A stretch of DNA of 64,000 nt, taken from NCBI GenBank assembly GCA_947846985.1, contig CANTUZ010000004.1, positions 4,640,927 to 4,704,926 on the forward strand, read 5' to 3'. Below are positions 13,713 to 25,159 of this stretch, piece after piece; position 1 is the first letter of the stretch, and each line of letters begins with the position of its first letter. The notes beneath the pieces were generated by a model that worked only from the letters and a program-made list of their open reading frames with translations, did not search any database and was not told the origin of the DNA. A program made the position numbers and the translations under genes. Source of the DNA: Fratercula arctica (lineage: Eukaryota; Chordata; Aves; Charadriiformes; Alcidae).

Positions 13713-16700
13713 CCTCTCAGGGCTTATCTTTTTATTACTCTCACAGAAAGCAGGACAGTCTTGTTAGAGCCAGGGGCTAAATCAGAAATGACCTGACAAT
13801 CCACTGATAAAATGGCATTTTTAGAATATATTCTCTGGTCTAAGCTCCAGTGACTAAGGCTGAATCATAAATTGTACAAGTCAATCAGTTTAGGATTTGT
13901 TTTTTACATGAAGACTTAAAGTGCACTTTATTACCTGAAATGAACTTTTATCTTGAACTTCTACAAGACGCTACAGCCATAGGTCAGAAAAAAGACTGCA
14001 AGAAGAGTATAAATGAAATAGGAGTTTTCCTTACTAGACTTTTTTGTTTAGCTTGTTTTTAATAGTTTGAGTTCTGCCATTGTATCCATGATGCTGTATT
14101 AATAGCTGGGTTTTCTCAGAGTCATGCAATATCTATTTAGGTTCTCTAAAGAAAGGAAAAGAGCTAATTTGCTATGTCATACATCAAAAAACTGGGGGGA
14201 CACAAATGCACACGTGCATACTAAAGCCTTTCAGCCCCACCTTCCATCTTTGCTGTTTTGAACAGAAGATTGTAGTTACGCCCTCGTCATAGCTGACCTT
14301 TCCCTTTAAAGGGATATTTTTTCCTACTGTAGTATCCATGTTTATGGCTGAAGACCTAGAGTGAATTCTTAAGCCCCAACCTGTGCCTAAGATATCTTCA
14401 TGTAGTCCAAGATAGATTCTGGCTGGCAGGAAAAGTCCTTTTTCCTTATGAGACCCCACCTAGTAGGGGTCTCTGAAATGATGTCAAAAAAAAAAAACCA
14501 AAACCCCAAACCCTGAAGGAACATACAGACTAGGCACCAGTAGTTGTTGACAGTTGTAGGTCTTGTATCTTTGAAGCCTACACAAAGCTGGTAATAATTT
14601 CATTATTAGTAAACGCCTTCTGCATCTACTGTTAACTGTTAGCGGTTGATCTGATGCCTTTTGCTACTGCGTGTAAGAGTGCCAAATCACAGTTTTATTA
14701 CCAAAACGTAGTTATCTTACAGTCAGCTTCAAAACAGTACCTGGGCTCGCCTCTTTTCAAAGTCTAACCAATTTTTAATTAAAAATGGAAGAAAAATAAC
14801 CACATTTCACATATATCATGAGCGTTATAGCTTTTCTGGGTTTTCAGTTTTTCTATTCTTATTTAAGGTATAGGATAATGAAAAGTATTGAAATGGCATT
14901 TCAAGGCAGGCAATAGCTAAGGTATGGGAAGGTACGTGTCATCTGATAACCCTCGATATCAGTGAACCATCTGCTGAAGCTAAAATATTTCTTCCAAGAG
15001 AAACAACCACTTAGTGTCTTTATCTTCCCTGGTGTCTCCAGAGAGAGCACCATCAGCTGCATAAGTATATGTATTTAGCAAAGTTACCACCTATTTGAAT
15101 AGATACATTTAGCAATCTATATCATTTTTAGGAGACTCTACTGAAGCAGCATTTTATTTTTTAAGATATTTTAACAAAAGACTTACTTTACTAAGGAAAA
15201 GTGGTTCCAGTCACAATTTAGACCTCCATTGTCCTTATTAAATAGCATCACTTTCCTACCGTATGGGTAAAATTGTTAAACTGAACGCGGCACGCATTTA
15301 TTGCTGTCATTGCTAAATACAGATTCTGCTATGCTGCCAATTATCAGTTTAAAATTAGAACCAAAATATGCTGTTCAGAAAATTAACATACATTACTTCT
15401 CCCTGACCTTCAAGTATTCAGTTTACTCTTCATTTCTTACATTATTCTACCCTAAGTTTGTCAGAAAAGAGCAAGCTATTTGCTGCTACACCTAGTTCAA
15501 CTGCAAGTGTCATTTCTTTTCAATTGATTTTCACAATGCACAGCTCTTCCCATTATGCAGTCTTATTCATTTGTAGTTTTTGTTTGTTTGTTTCTTTTCA
15601 GTCACAGGTAGCAAATGTTAGTTCATGTGAAATATAAATCACACAGATATAGCACATCAATTTTGGGTTTGGGGTTTTCTTGTTTCCTTTTCTGCATAGT
15701 ACCCATGACAATATGATTAACACCAACTTTCCTACTTTTCCTGCACAAAAACCCATCGCAAGCTTCCAAAACTGTACTTTTTCAAAGGCATGCATATTGG
15801 ACCATGAATCAAGAAAATTATTAATAATTATTAATCACATGTAGAGCAGTAGCAATAGCTTCACTAAAGGGGAAAATTAAATGAGACTAACTAACCAATA
15901 GGTTAGCAAAAGGTGAGCATTAACGTATCGATGTATCAATTTAAGTGTCAAGTGTCCACAGTAGCTTTCAAGGGTGATAATGGATTTTAGTATCACCTTA
16001 GGGACAGATTTTAATTGTGCACATAACAGTGCTGTTCAAGCCATTACATGACTGAAGTATTACTACTTCTATAACAACTTGGATGTAAAACTTGACTCTG
16101 GGCTGATTTGTGGCACTTAAGGGAATCCAGGAGGAAATTATTTTACACGTTCAACAAAATTAAATATATTTTGCATGCCTGACATCCCCATTTGCCAACT
16201 TTAAACAAATTCTGGCCCAAGATTATTCTACAAAAGCTGTGCACTGGTATAACCTATGCCAGTATCTTCCAGACAAGGAGAGAATGAGAAGAAGGAGGCT
16301 TAATCATGTCTCCCAAGAGGTCAAGATCCATGGGTTCAGTAAGATAGAGGAGAGAACAAATGAACCAAGGGAAGAAATGGGAAGAAAGTGAGGTATGCTG
16401 ACATAAACACTCTTTCCATGCTTGATTTGTGCCTAGTTATGCCCCCATGAATCCGTATGTAGACAAGTTACTCTATGAAGATAATTCCATGTTAAACAAA
16501 TCTTGAGTTCTCCTTGCCCCTCCCAAGTAAATCGGTAAATTCAAACTTCTCAACAAATCGGACAAATATAAATCTCACAAGGCCTAGTGGCTTCATCTGT
16601 CATATAGTGACTATACTCCTGATACACAAGGTTTCTTAATCAATATTTATTTCTTGTCTTTCCATTTTAAAATTAGAATGCAAGCATCATATTCATAATG

Positions 16701-19700
16701 CAACGCTTCTGAAACCTATGAGCTAATATTCTCATCCCAATTAAAATGAGGCAAACAGCTCGGTTTTAACTCAGTGGCAATCTTTTTATGGACTCTTATT
16801 CCTTCACAGACCACTTAGTTATAAATAATCCATGCACAGAGCAATTAGGCCTTTTCCTTGTTTTATGGGTGACAGACTTTATGCCTGTGCAAGTAACATA
16901 AAATATTCTAAAGCACTACAATGCAACAAAACACATTTAAATCCCTACATTAGGAGTCATTGAATCATTTTGGTATTTAATTACTTCTCATTTGTCATAC
17001 AATTACAGCCTTTTGACTGAATCACACAATTACCGAGTCCAGACCAAAGAATCATTGCTGCCTGAAGTCACTTTAGAAAAGGCCATCTTTAGTACCTACA
17101 AATGGTGAAATGGGATGATGACACAGGACACTGACACACATAGGAGGAGGTGCAATTTTCACACAATTAGTAATGCAGAACAAAACCAACAGAAAATGAT
17201 TTCCACACTTTTTGTGGTAGAGAAGCAACAGCTACACCACTCACTTCTTTCAAAAGAATGATTTCACGCACTCACAGGATCATGTGAATGACAAGGGATA
17301 GTTGGGTCACTGAAATCAGAGAGAAAACTCTCCTTTGCTTCAGTGCGCCTCGCACCAAGACTTACATGTTTCTTCTGTGCAGGGAACAGGAATAGCATAG
17401 GATGAAACTGAGATAGAGGGGAAACTACAGAAGATAGGCATATTTGGCATTGCTTTTATTGTTTAAAGTTAAAGTCACTGCTGTGCTTTCTTTGATCTTG
17501 CAGAAATGCTATTTATAACCTTTATACTTTAAACACAGAGTGAGGTTACACTGAATTCTAGAGCATCAGTAGAGATGTTCTGGGAGAGTTTGCAGCAACA
17601 GCTGAAGTCTTTGCCCCCTCCTCTACATAGAGAAGATTCAATATTGCCTAGGGAATTACAGTCAAGGACAGAAATAGAGTGAGAAAAGCTTTCTTAACAA
17701 TTTTCCAAAATAAATTTAGACTGTGGAAGACTGGGAAGAATATTAATCTGTTTTATTCATACACACTCTCTTTTAAGACAAATTAATTATGCAGCAGAAG
17801 CATTTAGCATAAAAATACAAGCTCTGAAATGTGAGTGTTAAGTGTAGTACAGGGAAATGAAACTGATAGAACTGATAGAAGAAGACTGAAAGAGGCTAAT
17901 TAGAAAATGTCTGGAAGAGTATAACCATTTGACGAAAAGTACATAAGATAAAGCACTGTGGGCTTTAGCAGATTATTAATGGTCTGCAAGATTTATTATC
18001 CATTCACCTTTGAGATCAGCTTCCCCCCCCCCCTTCAATTTAGTCTCAACTACAAAAACGCAGAACAGCAAATGCAACTGTTGGTTATAATGAGGTCACG
18101 AGCTAATTGTGTTCTTATTTCAAAATTTAGAGTAATAGCCCCAGGAATATAATATCTTACAATCAACATTAGTTCAACCAGGTAATGACCATATTCTCAT
18201 CTTTCTTAGTTTTTCATAAAGGGTGAGCACAAACATTTGTTCTGTGGACCTCAATCCCACTAAAGGTATTCATGCTCTGAGCAAAATGCCCTTCAGTGAG
18301 TCTAAACAGATTCCATTACTGCAATGATTTTTTTCCCCACGGGAAAGTAGCAGAGATAATGTTTCACTATAGCAGTCACTCATTTAGGCGTGTGGCTAAG
18401 GAGTGCTACTTCTCTCTGTACACAAGGTTCTGAAACTAGACCCAGGAGAAGAGTGACTTGAAACCTCTCTACCAATTTTCAGTGGGATTAACATAAGCAA
18501 AACCATTAGAAATTTCACAGCAATTTTATGCAAAAATACATGATTTTTAAATCACTTTCTACATCAAAAAGGAACCGGTATGGCTTTGAGTATTTGGTTT
18601 TTTAGATTAAAAAGATGACTTCTGCATCCCCTGAGCCCATATTTTGCTTATTAGTCATCTTCAATATAAGCAGGAGGCTGGAGAACCTGATGTTATTGGC
18701 ATTACACGGTTACAACAGAGAATCAAGTAGAACCAGATGCAAATGACAGACCTATGAGGTAAATCTGCAGTACTCTCCTACTTCTGTGAGCCAAGTCTCT
18801 CATTTACCTGAGAGCTCACTACGTAAAAGACTGTATGGGCAAGCTTTACATTTCAGAAAATGAAGAGAACTGTATTTTCTCTAAGTTTCAAGTCCATTGA
18901 TTTATAGTTGAGCATGAAGGATAGTTTTCTATTGTTATTTGTTAATAACAACACTTTAGGTTTAATATGGAATTCTAATATTGTATCAATATAGAGATCT
19001 ATATATATATTATTTATTTAGAAATAAATATAAATAACCAAGCAGAAGGACTGTACTTTTACGAGAGCTTGTGTTTTACATACCAGAAGAGTCGCATAGT
19101 GCCATTGGGAATATCAAAAGTAGGTCTATTTCTGGAACCACAGTCCTATACCTGTGAGAACTGCGAAGTACACGGATCCCTTCTTTCTTTCTCTCAAGGT
19201 CAAGGCTGCCAGCTCTAGAAGCCTGGGCTCATCACAGCTTGCTCTGGAGTAGTCCAGACCATGACATGACTCATGGGATATCTGACTCACTCTGGAGCAG
19301 ATCACATAGCAAGCATGGGTCTAAGTCTGGGGCCTTAGCAACAAAATGTTAAACAACTTCCTGTAGCTTAGAAGAACCTTTCTAAAAGAACCAAATCTTT
19401 CTAAAAAGCAGACAGAGGTACTGGGGCCAGAAGCTAAACATTTCCACAGAAACATTTTTCCTTCCATCTCAAATATATAGGGGAGAGAAATGACCACAAT
19501 AATAAATAACAAGGTCTACTGAAAGCAACGGGGAGTAGGAAAGGTTCCTAGAAAATCCAGGGCAGTAAACTGAAACATATAAATACATGTAAAAGACCAT
19601 TTTCATGCTCTGTTATTTATTTATTAATATCCTTATTGGAAAGAAGTTCCTCAGGTTCTTACTTTTCTATGGAAGTATTTACTTTTCACGAAAAACACTG

Positions 19701-20060
19701 CAATGGAACATTACTAGCTATAGGTTCTATGACTGTAATAGCAAAGCAATAGTCATTTCAAGAAATGCTTGAAACATTTAGGCACCTCATGAAATAACTG
19801 AGCAAAACAGACAACGTAATAGAATGTCTGTCATTCAAGTCATTTTGCAAAGTGACTCAAAAGTTTTAGTTATTTCATAAAATGGCTGGTTTCAAAATAT
19901 GACCAACATAAATATGATTCGTCCTTTAGTATGGTGCACCTCTTTATATCTTGGAGAACTTTCAATGCACTGTGAAATAGCTGATATTACCAGAAAACTA
20001 TTAAGATATGGAAGCCTTATGCATAGAACTTTATATTTTATTCTTATTGAACACTACTTA
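8700..20060. other. Gene-poor stretch
   Basis: No supportable gene is visible. Contents include a pyrimidine run at 9356-9388, a 16-bp tandem duplication around 10009-10040 (GAAGAGCTGCT repeated), a long T tract at 13669-13706, an A/C-rich patch at 14484-14510, a C run at 18023-18033 and a TA-rich patch near 18995-19030. Isolated donor-like sequences occur (for example on minus near 8515, 9889 and 10708). The segments they would close are very short or have poor acceptors, so they are not annotated as exons. Confidence 0.6.
13669..13706. repeat. Poly-T tract (10 T, 2 C, 26 T)
   Basis: A 38-base T tract on the plus strand, interrupted once by CC. It is probably a mononucleotide repeat, or possibly the tail of a minus-strand retrocopy whose body is no longer recognisable. 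Confidence 0.9.
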
Positions 20061-22726
20061 CCATACTCACAGTGTTGACAGCTGAGAGTCCTTCCTTCTT
20101 CAGTCCCTTCCTCAGGTATATCCATTTATGAAATAATTCTGCAAGAAAGAGAGTAACTTTTATTATCACAAATTATTTAAGAATTACGTGCAGCGGAAGT
20201 AATGCTGATTCCAGCCTGTGCTATTTCAGTTTTTACGCTCATTCATAGCTACATTACCTCACTTACATATTGGCATAATTCTACTGATTTCAAAGCAGTC
20301 GTTTCAAAAATCTGCAATAACACACCAGTGAATCAGACCCACACCGTGTCATGTCACCTGGAAACAGATTCCAGACACTGACACCAGAACTACTGGTATT
20401 TTACTGGTCATAACTACAAAGCTGGTGAGCGCGGGGAACAGGGCAGGCTGGAAGTAGCTTAGTATTTGCCAAGAAACAACACTGCAGGATTTAGATGATA
20501 CTTAAAAGCATAAAAATCTAATGTAAAACAGAGAAGCTCAGAGACTGGGTAGAAGGTTCAGGCAAGAAGGGACTTCTGCTTCCACTGAATACATGGACTA
20601 AAAGACAGTGAGGGCGTTTCAAGCTAGGAAGAACTTCAGCCACGTGGTGCCACCCACCAATGAATTAATGCCCAGTAATGCAAACCTCCCTGAGGAGTTC
20701 TTAATAAATCAACACGGGCTTTGCATAAAAGTAAATGACTGAATATACTACTTTTTATATTATCAAAACAGTACTTATCTTCCAAGTGCTTTGCAAACAT
20801 TTAAGAATTGTTTTGAAAACAGGAAAGCTGTTAGGAATTATATATTATAAATAGGAAAGAAAAAAAACCTATTGTTCTGTATGTGATATTTACAATAAGT
20901 AAAGTGGCAGCAACATTATGTACACACTGCAGACTGTTGCTATTAAAAAAAGGAAATTATAAAATTTTATTTTAACCTTTCTGTAGGATTATTTTTGCAG
21001 GGTTAGTTAGATCCTTAGTGACTGAAATATTAGTGGGAGGGAGAGGGGGAAGTTGCTATGTTTGTAAATGACTAGGATTCTTTTTAAAAATGCTACCATC
21101 TGTGTTAATGAAATGTACACATTTTTATTTTGCCTGGAAACGTTGAAAATGGAATTCATGTGCACGTGTTTCATGAGTATAGTTCTACAAGCTACCAAAT
21201 AGTACGCGAAAATACTGCCCACCAGGGCCACCCATCAGAGTATCCAAACATGAATTTAGCTCTTGATCCTAACTGGCCTTAAGCACCTTACTTTAAAATT
21301 GCATCAGTTGCTGTATGAGGTCTGCCTGTCAAAAAGTTTGCAGAATCACATCCCTTACTTTTCACAATTTAATAGAAGAAAATCAAGTCCTGATTCTGCA
21401 AATAGTTAGGCATGAATAACCTTATATACTCCATTCAGTTTAACGTTTGAGACGTCTCCCAATGGAATATAAAATTACTCTATAGGTATTTCGTAGACAA
21501 AGAAAAAATGTAAATATTATCCTATGAATGTTTCCCCTTGAAATGTGTATTTGTTTATTAACTACTGTAGGTTGACTTTTACTATGTTTTTAAGGCTAGA
21601 AGGTTATAAAAAGGTGAAATAGCTGCAATCACAGTTTTCCTTCTTTGATCTCGTCTACGCAGGTTACAAAACTCAGGTCAACACTACTAAAAGTGATGTG
21701 CTGCCAAGATCCTGAATCCAGGCTCTCCAGCTCCATCTTCTGGCACAAAAGTACCTAAGGAAGAGAGTCTAGTACTTCAACAGCTAATTTTTCTGGTCAT
21801 AAATGTCTTGAATATATGAAAGCAATTCCAGCCAAAACAAGACTAGAATTCATAATGTATGACAAGATCTGGATTGGAAGTTATTTTACTGAAAGGCAAT
21901 AATTTTCTCTGCCCAATTCTCACATACTTTCCCCATTTCTTCTAATCCCCAATACATAACGTAATTAGACTCAAAGATGCTTCAATCTACACAGACTAGA
22001 TAAAAATCATTTGGGGATTATATTCAAGATTGAAACAGTCTCAAAATCAATCTTAAAATCTTCTGGGACACACTTATTCCAGATGTCATATAACATATGC
22101 ACAGTATTTGCACATGAGTCATTCCAGTCTGTACCAGAATAACAAAACCAGTTCAAAATCTAATCCTTGACTCCTTAGAACTTAAAATTTCACAAGATTA
22201 CTAAGGATTTAGCCACATAACTCATACTACAATGAGCCCTAAGAACAAATCTCTGGAAAACTCATTCTCGCTTCCCCTGGTAAACTATATTTGTAGGTGC
22301 TGAGTATTCTAAACTATTCCAGTGCTAAAACAATTCAGTGTTAAGCCAAAATCAAACTAAAAGACTGAAAAAGCCTAATCACTTTGCCAAAGCTGGTTCA
22401 AAAACACCTTCTTAAAGCAATGTGCTACTTATGCTTTCTTTAGGATTAGGATGTATTTTAAGCTGCTACTGTTCTCACTAATACTGTTTGAAGACCTTGA
22501 GCTCAAAAAACCCACAAAAGAGAGATATTCCCCTCAGTGCACAAACAGTTCCACTGTGTGTGTGACCTTCTGACAAAAAACTAGAGGAGAAATTAAACCC
22601 CAGATTTCTGAGAACCTGAGATATTTGAGTCCTTAAAAATTGCAATCTTGGAAGTTAACTTAGGAATTTGTAAGTGATTTTATTTAATTGCGGTGTTTAG
22701 AATAGGCACCAGCATCGCAGTTTTCC

Positions 22727-22743
22727 ATTATTATTATTATTAT
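22727..22743. repeat. (ATT)n microsatellite
   Basis: About five to six uninterrupted copies of the ATT trinucleotide. A similar short ATT array occurs at 30838-30860. Confidence 0.85.
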
Positions 22744-24220
22744 TGCTACTGGCAATTTTGCTTTAGCAAATCTGTTGTATTGTCAAAGTGTTGAGTTACA
22801 GCATCACTTGGTTGAGAGTCCTCCAAGATATACAAAAATGCTACTGGAAGAGGCATTTGAAAGCTGCACTTCATGAAGTGCATCCCCAGTGCTGCAAGAA
22901 AATGAAAAATGCAAAACATGTGGCCCAATCACCTATGCTCATTAAATACCATAGGCATTTTATGTGTGAGTGATGCACAGGTTTCCTTGACTAAGAGATT
23001 ATAAAGGCAAGTTCATCCCATAGTTCCTTTATTATTTTCCTGCCCAAATTATTTTACTGTCGTGTGAACTACTCAAACAGCTGCCAGACTGTAAGAGAAG
23101 ATGGAAGTGGCTCTCTTACCTGCCTCACTAAGACTATTTGTGCTTTGAGGTTCTTGGGTGAAGAACATTATTGAAGATTACAAAGAACACTTACTTCTAG
23201 ATTTATCCAGGCAGATGATCCAGATTTTCTTGGTGGAGGGCATTTGTCTCTAATAGAGAATGCAGAATTCTGTAATTTTAAAACAGTATTTGAGGGTGGG
23301 AAGGAAGAGGAGAGCTGAGCAAAGTTTCTACTTGAACATAGCTCATAATCAGATAAAAAGGCCTTCACCTAGGCTGTCACCGATTAACATTTGAGTTTCT
23401 CTGCCATCAAACTCAAATCTGATTCTCAGTCACCCAGTTATACCAGGCTGTCCTGACCTGAGTCATTAGCTACTCCGCAGCAGGTTTCTACTTTCCAATT
23501 CTCAAATCCTTTCTAGAAAGCATATGTGAAATTTCCAAAGGAGTCTCAAGTGTAAAACAAATAAACAAAATTAATATGTTAATTCCCATTGTCTTCAAAA
23601 TACAAAACAATAGGGTTTTGTAATGATGGATTCTTACTGTCTTGCAATAGAAAAGGCTATCACACTGAATTGTTTTCAATCGAAAAATATCACCCCAAGG
23701 AAAATTTATGGAGAATAATAATAAAGACACATTGAGAAGTAGATAGAAGTTCTATCCTTTGACAGAACTTATAGGAAGCAAACTTTTAAAAATTGTCTTC
23801 CAACATCTACATTAGAGTAATACCAAATTGGAGGCTTTTAACGCATAGACAGTCTAATCACCATCTGCTTTCCTCTCGTTTGCTGAACACTTAAGTATTT
23901 ACATAAAATGGAATTTCTTCAATAGGAAAGACTTATCTGACGAGCAACACGGGAGCTAAAAGCCTGAATAAATCAGGAACTTCACCTTGACTCTGCCACA
24001 GACAAAAATTATTTTAGTATCTGGATCATATTACCATTTCGTATTAGCTGTCCAGCTGAATTCTTCAGGTATCTACATCAGAAATGCTAGACAATGTCTT
24101 TCTATAAAACACTGGCATTTTTCAATTAAAAAATGAAAAATTCCCAATTTGCTAATGCTTAACTATAAATCCAAATTATGACCCGCTACACGAAAATTCG
24201 CACTGTAGCAGGAAGCTCGC

Positions 24221-24355
24221 CTTAATCTGGAAGTCTTCATTCTGCTCCAGGCAGGAATCACGTTCTTTTCCATAAAGGGCTGCAAAGCCCTCCAAGCTCC
24301 GGTTCTGGCTGAAGAACTCCTCAATGCACAAATGAGACAGCTGCAGTGCAACCTG
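24221..24355 (-). other. Exon-like segment with NAGNAG acceptor and GC donor
   Basis: On minus, a pyrimidine-rich tract (CTGGTTTTTTTTCTCCCTATAAG) leads into CAG, giving a NAGNAG acceptor. The 135-bp (or 132-bp) segment starts and ends in phase 0 and encodes 45 codons without a stop. Peptides include VALQLSHLCIEEFFSQNRS, LEGFAALYGKERD and CLEQNEDFQIK. It is richer in GC than the sequence around it. The 3' edge is AAG|GCGAGC: the GT of a normal donor is replaced by GC, a rare donor class or a decayed site. If read through, the frame stops 15 codons later. It is not phase-compatible with the six-exon chain on the same strand. I do not recognise the protein. It may be a lost exon, an exon of another transcript, or chance. 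Confidence 0.25.
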
Positions 24356-24504
24356 CTTATAGGGAGAAAAAAAACCAGAAGGAACAGCAGAGTTATGCTG
24401 AGCGAAATATTCTCTATAGCCATTATAAGCAGCTAAGATCAAGTGCAAGTTCAGGAGGACTCATCATCTTAAGGCAGTTCTGTGTTGTATCTAACACTAT
24501 CTAG

Positions 24505-24563
24505 CCAAGAAATACAGCTGGAATGATGACATCAAGCTGTTTACATTTCGTATTCCTGAACAG
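24505..24563 (+). other. Candidate exon, plus strand
   Basis: An acceptor-like TATCTAACACTATCTAG precedes position 24505, and the consensus donor CAG|GTAAGC follows 24563. The 59-bp segment is open as two bases plus 19 codons, reading KKYSWNDDIKLFTFRIPEQ; a second frame is also open. The peptide looks protein-like but matches no family I know. It lies 150 bp from the exon-like segment on the opposite strand, so at most one of the two is likely to be real. Confidence 0.15.
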
Positions 24564-25011
24564 GTAAGCATTGTCCACAACTCTGAGAAACTTGCCCCAC
24601 ATTTTCTGAAGGGGTAACAACCCCTTGACCAAGAGCATTTATCAACTGTTACTTGAATTTTACAGTACATTTCTCATACACATGATTCCTGGATTCTTTC
24701 TCAACTTCCCCACCAGGGCAGCCAAACTTAACGTATGACCACTAAGATCCTAATCCCATTGTGGTATGCAAAGAGTTTTTAGAAGTGTAGTGCTCAAGTG
24801 ACATCGGAAACAACCTCAGATCATTTCTATAGTATTCTCCACTCTCTAATAATCTCCATTGTAATTTTTTAATCATCTCTATCCCTTGGTAAGAGCACCC
24901 CAAACTTACCTGCAGATTTATCCATGTCAGGGACGTAGCTCAGTATTCTCTTCTTTTGAGTTTGGCGTCCAGCCACTTGCACTGCTGTAAGAAGAACAAG
25001 TCAGATTCAAG

Positions 25012-25150
25012 CTGGTGTCCTCCAGGACACCCAGGTCTTTTTCTGCAAAGCTGCTTTCTGGTCACATGCGTCCCACTCCCAGTAAGTACTGGTGCCTGGC
25101 ATTGTTGCTTCCCAGCTGCAGGACTCCATTGAACTTCATGAGGTTTTATC
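25012..25150 (-). mobile_element. CR1 LINE fragment
   Basis: In plus orientation the segment reads as the reverse complement of the CR1 region around the end of the reverse transcriptase gene and the adjacent 3' part. It contains GACACCCAGGTCTTTTTCTGC, CTGCTTTCTGG, GTACTGGTGCCTGGCATTG, CAGCTGCAGGACTCC and TTGAACTTCATGAGGTT, all degenerate versions of the avian CR1 consensus. It is more diverged than the other copies and truncated at both ends, without the octamer tail. It directly abuts the acceptor side of the candidate exon at 24984-24910. Confidence 0.75.
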
Positions 25151-25159
25151 TCACAGAAT

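Noticed and set aside
23195..23269. 75-bp minus-strand segment with acceptor ATTACAG and donor GTAAGT, open in phase 0
   Set aside because: It lies only 42 bases from the next candidate exon, too short for a normal intron, and its open frame does not fit the chain; probably a decoy or alternative exon.
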